Of a stretch of DNA of 64,000 nt, positions 24,512 through 33,411 are shown piece after piece (position 1 is the first letter of the stretch; each line of letters opens with the position of its first letter). Under the pieces are notes generated by a model. It was not told the DNA's origin. It ran no database searches and saw only the letters and a list, made by a program, of their open reading frames with translations. The translations under genes were made by a program, and so were the position numbers. This DNA comes from Hydrogenophaga sp. (lineage in GTDB: Bacteria; Pseudomonadota; Gammaproteobacteria; Burkholderiales; Burkholderiaceae_C): NCBI RefSeq assembly GCF_030656115.1, contig NZ_JAUSOO010000121.1, positions 1-64,000 of the forward strand. The letters run 5' to 3'.

Positions 24512-24575
24512 CTGGAGTACTGAGTTACTCAAACCAGGGTTTACCCGGTATCACTCGGTGTGCTGGCGGTGCGCC

Positions 24576-25307
24576 TTAAGGCTTGGATTGCTGCTTGTTC
24601 GCGTGATCGCGAAGGCTCATCAACAGCGAATTGAGTTCGCGGCAGGCTCCATTCGCATCGCGTACGCGAAAGCAAGCCATGAACCGTTTGCGGGCCGCGG
24701 CGAGGTCCCGGGCGGGGTATCGCACCGTGCCGAGCAGGCGAACCACGGGGTCGCTGATGGAATCCATCAACATCGCAAAGGCGCGATTGTGCGTGGCTGC
24801 TGCCAGGCATCGATAAAACTCAAGCGAGCTGGACAAGCGCTTGGCGTCAGAGACATCCTTCACCGCGTCGACCGTGTCCTGTACCGCCTGCTCCAATGAG
24901 GTCATGTCGAGGTCCGTGGCGCGTTCACTGGCCAAGCGAACCACCGCATCAAGCAGATGGATGCGGACTTCAGTTAGATCGTCCAGAGAAATGGAACCCA
25001 TCTCGACCAGATCGTTGACCGCCTGAGTGACACGACCGGAATCGGATGCGCGGATAAACGCCCCGCCTTTGACTCCCCGCACCAGAGTCAACAGGCCCGC
25101 ATTTTCCAGACTGCGAAGGGCTTCGCGAACGGTGTTGCGGCCAACTTGAAGAAGCTCGGCCAACTCACGCTCAGGAGGCAACTTGTCGCCGGGCTTGAGG
25201 CGTCCACTGCTGAGTTGGTCGCGGATGCGCTGTTCTACGACCTCAAAAGTTCGCACCGATTGAACCGGCGTCAGATCAAGGGGGAGGGACGGGGAGACAG
25301 ATGGCAT
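24576..25307 (-). CDS. GntR-family regulator, FCD (FadR-like) domain, copy 1
   Basis: A 243-residue regulator. The N-terminal winged helix (about 15-90) has the GntR signature LPPERELAELLQVGRNTVREAL, and the C-terminal all-helical FCD domain (about 105-230) contains LTEVRIHLLDAVVRLA and a late H-x3-ALM-like segment. Such proteins usually repress catabolic genes and release DNA on binding an organic acid. It is divergent from a second FCD-type GntR gene across 144 bases and lies next to two promoters with TGGTnnnACCA palindromes, so it is a prime candidate to bind them. No such palindrome was seen in the 25308-25451 region. Confidence 0.85.
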   Translation of the reverse strand: MPSVSPSLPLDLTPVQSVRTFEVVEQRIRDQLSSGRLKPGDKLPPERELAELLQVGRNTVREALRSLENAGLLTLVRGVKGGAFIRASDSGRVTQAVNDLVEMGSISLDDLTEVRIHLLDAVVRLASERATDLDMTSLEQAVQDTVDAVKDVSDAKRLSSSLEFYRCLAAATHNRAFAMLMDSISDPVVRLLGTVRYPARDLAAARKRFMACFRVRDANGACRELNSLLMSLRDHANKQQSKP

Positions 25308-25451
25308 GCACGTTCAACGGAAAGTCCGGTCTCAGTATATGACTGACGGAGCCTGCGAACCAGGGGCCATTGGCGTACGAAGTGGCGTGGTGCGCACGGG
25401 AGTACCTTGGCGCTCTTAGAATGGCGCACCCTCAAACGTTGAACTCTCAGA

Positions 25452-26213
25452 GTGAAGACCATCGAATCCTTGCGTCAACCAGACTTCGAAGCCATCGCTC
25501 CCATGCGTGCGGCCGATGAGATCGAAGCCCAGATCAGGGATTTGATCGCCAAGGGGCAACTGCGTCCCGGTGACAAGCTGCCTCCTGAACGGGATCTCGC
25601 GCAGCGTTTTAACGTGAGCCGCAATACATTGCGTGAAGCACTCCGCGCACTGGAGCAGGCCAAGCTCATCGAACTGCGCAAAGGTGCCCACGGCGGCGCG
25701 TTCGTGTTGCATGGCGACGCGGGTACCGTCGCCAACAGCATGCGAGACCTCTACCGCCTGGGTGCCATCACACCGCAGCAACTAACAGATGCCCGCATCT
25801 GGTTGAGCAAGGTGATTGTCGAGGTTGCTTGCGAAATGGCGACAACCGATGACCTGTTGCGTTTGCAGGCCAACGTCGATGCAACCATAGCGGCCGATGC
25901 GCGTGGCGATTTCGACGAACGTGCCAGGCTCAATCGTGAGTTTCACCTCGTGCTCGCCAGCATTACACGCAACCCGATCATTGAGAGCGCGATGAGAGGT
26001 GTCATGGGCATACTGGCCGACTTCATTCAGCAGATCGGACCCAGCGACAATGCCTTCATCATTCCCTCGCGGCGTCGCCTTCTCAAGCACCTGAACGCTC
26101 GCGATACGTTGGCTGCAACCGCGGAGATGAAGAAGTCGCTGGTGCGTTTGCACGACCAGTACCTTGCGCAGTGGACGGCGCGGCAGGCACAAACTTCTGA
26201 TGCCCGCCGTTGA
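25452..26213 (+). CDS. GntR-family regulator, FCD (FadR-like) domain, copy 2
   Basis: A 253-residue paralogue of the divergent regulator. Winged helix (about 18-90) with LPPERDLAQRFNVSRNTLREAL, then an FCD domain with LTDARIWLSKVIVEVA and REFHLVLASI, where the His is a likely metal ligand of the FCD pocket. The start shown is GTG with no strong ribosome binding site; an ATG at 25503 is possible and would still leave the DNA-binding domain whole. Having two divergent regulators of the same family suggests control by two related intermediates, or activator/repressor partners. It ends tail to tail with the reductase gene at 26270. Confidence 0.85.
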   Translation: MKTIESLRQPDFEAIAPMRAADEIEAQIRDLIAKGQLRPGDKLPPERDLAQRFNVSRNTLREALRALEQAKLIELRKGAHGGAFVLHGDAGTVANSMRDLYRLGAITPQQLTDARIWLSKVIVEVACEMATTDDLLRLQANVDATIAADARGDFDERARLNREFHLVLASITRNPIIESAMRGVMGILADFIQQIGPSDNAFIIPSRRRLLKHLNARDTLAATAEMKKSLVRLHDQYLAQWTARQAQTSDARR

Positions 26214-26269
26214 GAGCCCGGGTCTTGATGCGACCCACTTGGCGACATCCTTTGTGTCGCCTTGCAGCC

Positions 26270-27226
26270 TCAAAGATCCAAGACCAACAGCGGTGAGCGA
26301 GATCCCGAGCAGCACGGGATGATCGCTCCGTTCTCCTCGCGTTCCGCTTCGGTCAGGCATTCATCGCGATGGTCAGGAACACCGGAGATCACACGCGTCT
26401 TGCAGGTGCCACAAACACCCTGAGAGCAGGCGTACTGGATATCCACTCCCGCATCAAGCAACGCGTCCAGGATGGACATGCCCGCCGTCACGGACACCAC
26501 CTTGCCGGAACGGCTCAACTGCACCTTGAATCCACCATCAAGTGCGGCTGTCTGACTGGCGGCAAATCGCTCGTAATGGACAGTGACTGGATCCCGCTGC
26601 CGCCCGGCCTCGATGAACGCATCAATCAGAGCCGAAGGTCCGCAGCAATAGAGATGGGCATTCCCGTCCGCCTTGGACACGATGTCGTGCACCGCCATGC
26701 GGCGCTGCTCGCCGGAGAAATAGAGGAACAACGTGCCGCTGCAGGCTTGGGCAATCCGTTCAAGTTCCTTCCGATAGGCCATGTGCGCTGGGGAACGTGC
26801 AGCGTAGTGAAGGATCCAGGGCTTACCCAGCCGGGACAGGCGTTCAATCATGGACAGCATGGGCGTGATGCCAATGCCGCCAGCGATGAGAACTGTGCTG
26901 GGGGCGTTTTCCACCAAAGGAAAGTCATTGCTTGGTGTGCAGGCCTTCAGCATGGTGCCAACCCGGGCCTGCGTGTGAAACCACTTTGATCCTCCCCGGC
27001 TGTCGGCCTCAAGTTTGACGGCGATGCGGTAGGCACCGGATTCACTTCCGTCATCGAGCAAGGAGTAGCTCCGCGACAGGCCTCCAGGAAGCTGGATGTC
27101 GATGTGGGACCCGGCTCTAGCAGGCGGAAGTTGAGCGCCGCTCGCGCAGACCAGTTCAAAGGAATGGATATCCACTGTCTGCTCGCAGATCTGACGGATA
27201 CGAAGGTTCAGTGTGTCAGTTGTCAT
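26270..27226 (-). CDS. VanB-type oxygenase reductase (FNR-like plus 2Fe-2S ferredoxin)
   Basis: A 318-residue reductase. The N-terminal flavin domain contains RSYSLLDDGSE (flavin phosphate/ring contact), the nucleotide domain has AGGIGITPMLSMIERL, and the C-terminal plant-type ferredoxin domain carries Cys267, Cys272, Cys275 (ACSQGVCGTC) and Cys305. It moves electrons from NAD(P)H to a Rieske oxygenase, here almost surely the divergently encoded one at 27365. I prefer the ATG at 27226 (GAGG upstream) over 27301. The pair resembles vanillate demethylase VanAB and phthalate dioxygenase systems. Confidence 0.9.
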   Translation of the reverse strand: MTTDTLNLRIRQICEQTVDIHSFELVCASGAQLPPARAGSHIDIQLPGGLSRSYSLLDDGSESGAYRIAVKLEADSRGGSKWFHTQARVGTMLKACTPSNDFPLVENAPSTVLIAGGIGITPMLSMIERLSRLGKPWILHYAARSPAHMAYRKELERIAQACSGTLFLYFSGEQRRMAVHDIVSKADGNAHLYCCGPSALIDAFIEAGRQRDPVTVHYERFAASQTAALDGGFKVQLSRSGKVVSVTAGMSILDALLDAGVDIQYACSQGVCGTCKTRVISGVPDHRDECLTEAEREENGAIIPCCSGSRSPLLVLDL

Positions 27227-27336
27227 CTGGATTGCCTCGCTATTTGTAGAAGTAATGGGGGTGATCGTCAGCCTCTGCGGTGGGTCATCCGTGAAAACCA
27301 CTAGACCGCGGCTCTGAAAATCCGGTACATTATATC

Positions 27337-27351
27337 AATGGTTCAACCATT
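27337..27351 (+). promoter_or_regulatory. FadR-type operator (site 3) between reductase and Rieske genes
   Basis: AATGGTTCAACCATT is a perfect 7+1+7 palindrome directly 3' of a -10-like TTATAT (27330-27335) and just before the Rieske Shine-Dalgarno. Bound repressor would block the rightward promoter and lies 110 bases upstream of the leftward reductase gene. Confidence 0.7.
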
Positions 27352-27364
27352 ACAAGGAGCAAAA

Positions 27365-28684
27365 ATGCTGACGCGTGAAGACAATCAAAGGGTCACCCAG
27401 GTAGGGCCGGGAACAGAGATGGGGCAGTTGATGCGCCTCTACTGGATTCCCTTCCTGCTGTCCAAGGATGTGGATGTGGACGGCCAGACATACAAGGTCC
27501 GCCTGCTGGGGGAAGACCTGGTGGCCTATCGGGACACCGACGGACAAGTAGGCCTGGTGGACCATGCGTGTCCGCACCGTGGTGCGCCCATGGCGTTCGC
27601 CCGCAATGAAGATGGCGGCTTGCGCTGCATCTACCACGGCTGGAAGTTCGACACGACGGGCGCCTGCAGGGAGATGCCAGCCGAGCCGGCCAATTCGGCG
27701 ATGTTGAAGAAAGTCAAGATCGCCGCCTACCCGGTGCGGGAGCGCAATGGCGTGCTGTGGGCTTACATGGGACCAGACGCCGACAATCCTCCACCGCTGC
27801 CTGACATAGAGTGGAACCTGGTGCCGGAGGAGCAGGTGGCGCTGACCATGCGCGTTCAGGAGTGCAACTGGCTGCAGGCGCTGGAGGGTGAAATCGATTC
27901 GGCTCACGCCGCCATCTTGCACGGCCGGGTGGACGTCGGTGGCATCATCAACCAGTGGAAGCAGGCGCAGGACCTGACCCCGACCTTTGAATGCGTTCAG
28001 CATTCTGTGGGTGTCAGCATCGCATCGCGCCGCAAGGTGGGCGATGACAAGAATTACATCCGGGTCAATCAGTTCCTGATGCCATTCTGGACCTTTGTTC
28101 CGCCGCAAGCCCAGTACCCCGACTTGAGTGGTCACGCCTGGGTGCCCATCGACGATCATCACACGCTGTGCCTGATGTTTTCGTACACGCCTGCCCAGCC
28201 GCTCTACGAAAAGACTCGCAAGGTATTCAAGGAAGGCTATGGTGGACGTGAGACAGGCCATGCATCGGAAGCCTCGTTCGAGAAGCGCTCGCCTGTGGAG
28301 CCGTACCACACCTACTGGAGCCGGTTCAATCGCGCGAATGCGTACCAGTTCGACTACGGGCTGCAAGTCAACAAATACAACTCGGGGTTGCCCGGTCTTT
28401 GGGTTCAAGACGCGGCTTGCCAGTCGGGCGTGGCCGCGGTGTACGACCGTTCAAAGGAACATCTGGGCACCAGCGACACAGGCATCGCCCGTACGCGTCG
28501 CATGTTGCTCGATAGCCTGCGCAAGCTTGGACAAGATGGCACCCGCCCCGAATCGGTCAATCAGCCAGACCGTTACATGTTGCGTGCGGCTTCCCTGACA
28601 GTTCCCGCAGGTGCCGACTGGATGAAAGAAGGCGAGCAGCACATGAAGGCCGAGCTGGGCAAGGACTTCGGTTACACCCCCTGA
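27365..28684 (+). CDS. Rieske non-heme iron oxygenase, catalytic subunit
   Basis: A 439-residue ring-hydroxylating or O-demethylating oxygenase. The Rieske centre is CPHRGAPM...CIYHGWKF with Cys69, His71, Cys88 and His91. The catalytic domain has NWLQALEGEIDSAHAAILHG, supplying the bridging Asp and iron-binding His residues in the pattern of phthalate 4,5-dioxygenase-type enzymes. It acts in the cytoplasm with the VanB-type reductase. The ATG at 27365 has AAGGAG 6 bases upstream; the in-frame ATG at 27338 lies inside the operator and was rejected. Substrate probably an aromatic or cyclic acid (inference). Confidence 0.88.
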   Translation: MLTREDNQRVTQVGPGTEMGQLMRLYWIPFLLSKDVDVDGQTYKVRLLGEDLVAYRDTDGQVGLVDHACPHRGAPMAFARNEDGGLRCIYHGWKFDTTGACREMPAEPANSAMLKKVKIAAYPVRERNGVLWAYMGPDADNPPPLPDIEWNLVPEEQVALTMRVQECNWLQALEGEIDSAHAAILHGRVDVGGIINQWKQAQDLTPTFECVQHSVGVSIASRRKVGDDKNYIRVNQFLMPFWTFVPPQAQYPDLSGHAWVPIDDHHTLCLMFSYTPAQPLYEKTRKVFKEGYGGRETGHASEASFEKRSPVEPYHTYWSRFNRANAYQFDYGLQVNKYNSGLPGLWVQDAACQSGVAAVYDRSKEHLGTSDTGIARTRRMLLDSLRKLGQDGTRPESVNQPDRYMLRAASLTVPAGADWMKEGEQHMKAELGKDFGYTP

Positions 28685-28685
28685 A

Positions 28686-28715
28686 AAAGAGCGCCTGTAC
28701 CCAAGGCGCCTCTTT
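28686..28715 (+). terminator. Weak terminator-like hairpin after the Rieske gene
   Basis: AAAGAGCGCC pairs with GGCGCCTCTTT (one bulged base) around a 9-base loop, ending in only three T's. It may reduce read-through into the TctC receptor gene rather than stop it. Confidence 0.5.
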
Positions 28716-28750
28716 AGATAACCCACAACACTACCCTGGAGACAAATACT

Positions 28751-29722
28751 ATGAAAACGAACTGGTATTCGGCACTGACGATCGTTGTTGCCACCTTGCT
28801 GGGCACGCATGCCGTGCAAAGTCACGCACAGGCTTATCCCAATCGGCCGATCAAGATTGTTGTTCCCTACGCAGCTGGAGGTTCCACCGATCAACTCGCG
28901 CGAATCATTCAGCAGCCGCTGAGCGAGGCGCTGGGGCAGCCCGTTGTCATCGAGAACAAGGCGGGTGCCGGTGGCACCATCGGTGTGGATCATGTGGTCC
29001 GTTCGCCTGCCGACGGCTACACACTGGTTTTCGGCAACACGGGACCCAATGCGGTAGTTTCTCTCATGCGCAAGCTGACGTACGACATCCATGCCGACTT
29101 GCAGCCTATCTCGACAGTGGCGATCACGCCCATGATTTTGGCAGTGCCGAGCAGCTCGCCGGCCAACAACGTGAAGGAGTTTCTCGCGCTCGCCAAGGCC
29201 AATCCGGGCAAGTTCAACTTCGGATCGGTAGGCGCTGGATCGCTTTCACATCTAACTGGGGAGTATTTCAACGAGTTGGCAGGCGTGCAGATTCAGCACA
29301 TTCCTTACAAGGGCGGCGCGCCCATGCTGACGGCGTTTCTTGGCGGCGATCTGCAAGCGGCCTTCGTGACGGGGCTTGATGGTGGTGCAATGCTGGCAAC
29401 CGGGCGGGTGAAGTATCTCGCGGTGGCGACGCCGCAAACCACGCACGTAGTGCCAGGACTGCCGGTTATCACCACAGATGTCCCGGGTTTCCAGAGCAAC
29501 GCTTGGTTCGGGCTTCTCGCCCCGAAAGGAACGCCCGATGACGTGGTCGCCAAGATCAATGCGGCGGTGGTGGCTGCAGTCAAAAAACCTGAGATCCGAA
29601 AGCACTTTACAGATCGCAACGTCGAGCCCCGCAGCAGCACGCCTGTCGAGCTGAGCAACATCATTCGCGCCGAAATTACGCAATGGGCGCCCATCATCAA
29701 GAAGCACAAGATCGAAATGTGA
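28751..29722 (+). CDS. Bug/TctC-family periplasmic receptor
   Basis: A 323-residue receptor with a signal peptide (about 1-29, ending SHAQA) and the Bug hallmarks YPNRPIKIVVPYAAGG and a GAGGTIGVDHVV loop. The family binds dicarboxylates, aromatic acids or nicotinate; many members are orphans without TctAB, common in Burkholderiales, and none of those partners is here. AACACTACCCTGGAGACA gives the ribosome binding site (GGAG). It lies between the Rieske gene and the CoA-dependent block and may supply the substrate or act as a sensor. Confidence 0.88.
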   Translation: MKTNWYSALTIVVATLLGTHAVQSHAQAYPNRPIKIVVPYAAGGSTDQLARIIQQPLSEALGQPVVIENKAGAGGTIGVDHVVRSPADGYTLVFGNTGPNAVVSLMRKLTYDIHADLQPISTVAITPMILAVPSSSPANNVKEFLALAKANPGKFNFGSVGAGSLSHLTGEYFNELAGVQIQHIPYKGGAPMLTAFLGGDLQAAFVTGLDGGAMLATGRVKYLAVATPQTTHVVPGLPVITTDVPGFQSNAWFGLLAPKGTPDDVVAKINAAVVAAVKKPEIRKHFTDRNVEPRSSTPVELSNIIRAEITQWAPIIKKHKIEM

Positions 29723-29760
29723 TCGGGTGTTTTTCGTCCACGCCATCCAGCAATATCAGC

Positions 29761-31044
29761 ATGATTTCCAACATCGAAGAAGACTTTCCGGAATATCGCC
29801 CCCGGCCACGCGGTCAGGCGACAGCGCTGCAGGGCGTACGCATCATCGACTTCACGCATTTCATTGCGGGGCCCTTCGCGACCATGATCCTGGCGGACAT
29901 GGGTGCGGATGTGCTGAAAATCGAGGCACCGGGCAAGGGTGACGACTTCCGTCAGTACCCACCCTTCGAACCCCAGCTCGAAGCGGGTGCGCCTTTTGTC
30001 TGGAGCAACCGCAACAAACGCAGCATCGCGCTGGACCTCAAGACCGAGGCCGGCTTGAAGGTGGCGCTCGAGCTGATCGCGCAGGCGGACGTGGTGGTGG
30101 AGAACTTTTCAACCGGGGTGATGGAACGCCTCGGTCTGGACTACGAGACCTGCAAGAAAAGCCGCCCTTCGCTCATCTACTGTTCGGTGTCAGCGTACGG
30201 ACGTGAGGGCGAGTTCAAGGACCGGTTGGGATTCGATCCTGTGGTGCAGGCCGAGAGTGGTTTCGTTTCGATGAACGGCTACCCGGACCGGGAAGGTGTG
30301 CGAGCGCTCTCGCCGGTGATGGACATCAGCACGGCGATGATGGCGTCCAGCGCCATCCTGGGGGCACTCTTCGCGCGAACGCACACGGGCGAGGGGCAGG
30401 CCTTGGAGGTCGCGCTGTTTGACAACGCCGTGCTCATGACGGGCTACGCCTCGCTGCAACACCTCTTCACCGGGGATGAGCCCCGGCGACACGGCAACAC
30501 CAGCCCGGATACCTGCCCCTCCGGCGTCTTCCAGGCCAGTGATCGGTCCTTCTACATCAACTGCGGCAACAACAAGATCTTTCAGCGCCTCATGTCGCAA
30601 GTGGTTGAATTGCCCGCGGTGGCCGCAGACCCACGTTTCGCGACGGGCAAGGGACGAACCGCCTGTCGCGACGAGCTGTTCGAGTTGCTGGGGCACGCGT
30701 TCGGACAACAGCCCTGGACTCATTGGCAGGGCCGCATGCGGCAGGCGGGTGTGCCTTGCGGCGAGGTGCGAACTGTCGGCGAGGCGATCCGATCGCCCGA
30801 AGCTCGGGCACGCGAGCTGGTGACCCGCATTCCCCACGAAACGTTGGGCTGGTTGCCTAACGTCAAGTTGCCCATCCGCTACGAAGGCACGCCCCTGGTT
30901 GACCCGCACCCCGCGCCAAAAGTCGGCGAGCACACGCACGATGTGCTGGCGGAAGTGTTGGGTTACAGCGAAGACCAGATCGCTGCCCTGGGCGATGCAG
31001 GTGCCTTTGGTGAGCGCAAGCTGCCGCTGGAGGGTGTGGTCTGA
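29761..31044 (+). CDS. CaiB/BaiF family III CoA-transferase
   Basis: A 427-residue family III CoA-transferase. The N-terminal motif DFTHFIAGPFATMILADMGA is typical, VVENFSTGVMERLGLDYE follows, and the segment GFDPVVQAESG holds the catalytic Asp. It moves CoA between acids, activating a pathway acid without ATP. An upstream in-frame ATG at 29683 lies inside tctC and was rejected. Its stop overlaps the next start (TGATG at 31042-31046), beginning a coupled block that runs to the hemerythrin gene. Confidence 0.85.
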   Translation: MISNIEEDFPEYRPRPRGQATALQGVRIIDFTHFIAGPFATMILADMGADVLKIEAPGKGDDFRQYPPFEPQLEAGAPFVWSNRNKRSIALDLKTEAGLKVALELIAQADVVVENFSTGVMERLGLDYETCKKSRPSLIYCSVSAYGREGEFKDRLGFDPVVQAESGFVSMNGYPDREGVRALSPVMDISTAMMASSAILGALFARTHTGEGQALEVALFDNAVLMTGYASLQHLFTGDEPRRHGNTSPDTCPSGVFQASDRSFYINCGNNKIFQRLMSQVVELPAVAADPRFATGKGRTACRDELFELLGHAFGQQPWTHWQGRMRQAGVPCGEVRTVGEAIRSPEARARELVTRIPHETLGWLPNVKLPIRYEGTPLVDPHPAPKVGEHTHDVLAEVLGYSEDQIAALGDAGAFGERKLPLEGVV

Positions 31045-32225
31045 TGGCCGAGCGCAGCTTGCGCGGACGCGTAGCCATCGTCGGCGCTGGCGAGACGCCC
31101 TATTACAAGCACGGACAGTCGCCGGACGCTGAGTTCAAGCTCGCAGTGAAAGCCATTCTCTCGGCCTGCGAGGATGCAGGCATCCATCCGCGTGACATCG
31201 ACGGCTTTTCGTCATACAGCGATGACCGCAATGACGCGACGCGACTGGCCGCCGCTCTGGGCATCAAGCGTCTGCGATCTGCCACCATGCAGTGGGGCGG
31301 TGGGGGCGGGGGGTGTTGTGCGGCTGTGGCCAATGGTGCGGCCGCGATCGAGTCCGGCATGGCCGAATGCGTGGTGGTGTTTCGGGCTCTGGCTCAAGGG
31401 CAGTTCGGCCGCTTCGGGCAGACCACCGGCATTGAGACGATTTCGGGCGAAAAGGCGTATCTGATGCCCTATGGCGTGCTGGCTCCACCCCAGCGGTTCG
31501 CCATGCGCGTGCGCCGCTTCATGCACGAGCACGACATCCAGCAGGAGGCGTTGCGGGCCATCGCGCTGGCCTCGTACCACCACGCACAGGCCAACCCCCG
31601 CGCCTTGATGCACGGCAGGCCATTGGACGAAAAGACCTACGACGCCTCGCGATGGATAGTCGAGCCTTTTCACCTGTACGACTGCTGCATGGAGAACGAT
31701 GGCGCAGCGGCTGTGGTGATGGTGCCCGCAGAGCGCGCACGCGACACACCCGACAAGGCTGTCTATGTGCTGGGTGCAGCGTCGGGTTCTGGCTATCGGG
31801 CGGGGGCGCACCCGCACAACGCACCTGACTACGCCAGCGCGAGCTTCACTACAGTCGTCCCCGACCTGTTTGCCATGGCGCGTGTGTCGCACAGTGACGT
31901 GGGTGTCGTGCAGAGCTACGAGAACTTCACCGGCGGGGTGTTGATGGCGTTGATCGAACACGGCCTGTTCACCGCGAAGCAAGCCAACAACTTTCTGCAA
32001 CTGGAGAACCTGATCGCGCCATCGGGACGGCTGCCGCTCAACACAAGCGGTGGGAACCTCGCGGAGTGCTACATACACGGCTTCGAATTGGTGCTTGAGG
32101 CTGTGCGGCAGGTTCGCGGCGTGTCGACCAGCCAAGCCAATCGCAACGACGTGGCACTGGTGATCGGTGGGCCAATGGTATCCCCCGTGAGCAGCCTGTT
32201 GCTGGGTAAGGAGAGCGTGCTGTGA
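31044..32225 (+). CDS. SCP-x/Ltp-type thiolase-like protein (possible aldolase)
   Basis: A 393-residue thiolase-fold protein of the lipid-transfer (SCP-x, Ltp) branch. It has a WGGGGGGCCAAVANG active-site loop and the late NTSGGNLAECYIHGF block, but no HPxG motif of classical thiolases. In actinobacteria Ltp2-type members form a complex with a DUF35 protein and cleave beta-hydroxyacyl-CoA by retro-aldol reaction in steroid side-chain breakdown. The following gene encodes just such a DUF35 protein (4-bp GTGA overlap), so a thiolase/aldolase-DUF35 complex is likely. Substrate unknown. Confidence 0.8.
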   Translation: MAERSLRGRVAIVGAGETPYYKHGQSPDAEFKLAVKAILSACEDAGIHPRDIDGFSSYSDDRNDATRLAAALGIKRLRSATMQWGGGGGGCCAAVANGAAAIESGMAECVVVFRALAQGQFGRFGQTTGIETISGEKAYLMPYGVLAPPQRFAMRVRRFMHEHDIQQEALRAIALASYHHAQANPRALMHGRPLDEKTYDASRWIVEPFHLYDCCMENDGAAAVVMVPAERARDTPDKAVYVLGAASGSGYRAGAHPHNAPDYASASFTTVVPDLFAMARVSHSDVGVVQSYENFTGGVLMALIEHGLFTAKQANNFLQLENLIAPSGRLPLNTSGGNLAECYIHGFELVLEAVRQVRGVSTSQANRNDVALVIGGPMVSPVSSLLLGKESVL

Positions 32226-32671
32226 GCGGGACCAACCACTATTACTTGCCAGAAGGGCTGCCCATTCCGGTCGCCGAACCCGACGGCCTCTCGGCCGCGT
32301 TCTGGAAAGGCCTCCGGGAAGAGTGCTTGCTGGTGCAGAGGTGCCCGCACTGCCATACATGGCAGCATGGACCAGAGTGGCTTTGCCACCGTTGCCATGC
32401 CTTTGACTTGGAGTGGGCGCAGGTCGAGCCACGTGGCCAGATCTACAGTTGGGAGCGCGTCTGGCACCCCGCCCACGCGGCATTGCGAGGACACACGCCG
32501 TACCTCGCCGTGTTGGTGGAGCTGCCGCACGCCGGATCGGTTCGCATGGTGGGCAACCTGCTCGGAGACCCGATGCAGGAAGTGTCCATTGGTGCTGATG
32601 TCATAGGCGTGTTCGAGCACCACACGGGCGCATTGCCACCGTACTCTCTGTTGCAGTGGCGACTGGCATGA
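32222..32671 (+). CDS. DUF35 OB-fold acyl-CoA-binding protein with zinc ribbon
   Basis: A 149-residue protein. An N-terminal helix (about 22-38) leads to a rubredoxin-like zinc ribbon with Cys41, Cys44, Cys55 and Cys58, then an OB-fold (about 65-140). DUF35 proteins partner thiolase-like or HMG-CoA-synthase-like enzymes and bind the CoA substrate between them. The GTG start overlaps the stop of the thiolase-like gene, consistent with a stoichiometric complex. Confidence 0.85.
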   Translation: MSGTNHYYLPEGLPIPVAEPDGLSAAFWKGLREECLLVQRCPHCHTWQHGPEWLCHRCHAFDLEWAQVEPRGQIYSWERVWHPAHAALRGHTPYLAVLVELPHAGSVRMVGNLLGDPMQEVSIGADVIGVFEHHTGALPPYSLLQWRLA

Positions 32672-33370
32672 TGTCAGAGACCGGTCCTGCGTACGATCTG
32701 ATCGTGGTGGGCGCGGGCGGCATGACCACTGTGCTTTGCGCAGCCCATCTGGGGTTGAAGGTGCTGTTGTGCGAGGCGTCGGATCAGGTGAGTGGCACCA
32801 CCGTCTTTTCCGCCGGGACCTTTTGGATTCCGGGCAACCACCCGTCGCGCTTGACCGGCATGCTCGACACTGTGGACGAGGCGCGTCGCTACCGCAATGC
32901 CGTGGTAGGCCCACAGGAGCTGCGCGGTCTGCGGGAAGCGTTGTTTGAAATTGGCGCGGCAGCCATGGAATTTCTGCATCGGCACACACAGGTGCGCTTC
33001 GTTCCTGCCGGCCTGCACCCGGACTACCTGCAGCGGGAAGGAGCGGCCACGCCCGGCGGTGGCGCCGGTGCCCTACGACGGCAAGCTTTGCCACATGCCA
33101 AACCCCTGCCTGGCCGCGCTGGGACAGGGGCTTTTCTTAGCATTTCCCATCTGGCCAGCGGACGCTGGCAGCAGCACTGGACTGGCCACCGGCGCCGATG
33201 GACGCGTGCTCGACTCTGCCGACCGTGTCATCGACGGTCTGTTCGCAGTGGGCAACGACATGGCCTCTCCCATGCAAGGGACCTACCCGGGGCCCGGCAT
33301 CACTCTGGGGCTCTACGTAACCTTCGGCAATCGGTCTGCCTGTTTCGCGGCTTCGCTGTGCGCTCCCTGA
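32668..33370 (+). pseudogene. Broken FAD-dependent dehydrogenase gene (3-ketosteroid dehydrogenase-like)
   Basis: The first part (from ATG at 32668) reads as a flavoprotein N-terminus: YDLIVVGAGGMTTVLCAA, KVLLCEASDQVSGTT and AGTFWIPGN. The GxGxxG loop seems shortened by two residues. After about residue 125 that frame loses homology, while another frame to 33370 carries the C-terminal flavin motif GLFAVGNDMASPMQGTYPGP. Normal relatives are about 550-580 residues; here only about 230 codons separate the ends, so a large internal deletion plus a frameshift near 33050 destroyed the gene. The type hints at 1,2-dehydrogenation of cyclic ketones (Delta1-ketosteroid dehydrogenase or fumarate-reductase-like flavoproteins). 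Confidence 0.75.
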
Positions 33371-33411
33371 TTGCGCGCGATACCGCATGTTCCCTTCCTA
33401 TTTGAAACACC

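Noticed and set aside
27338..27364. ATG at 27338 as start of the Rieske oxygenase
   Set aside because: It lies inside the palindromic operator and has no Shine-Dalgarno; the ATG at 27365 has AAGGAG at good spacing.
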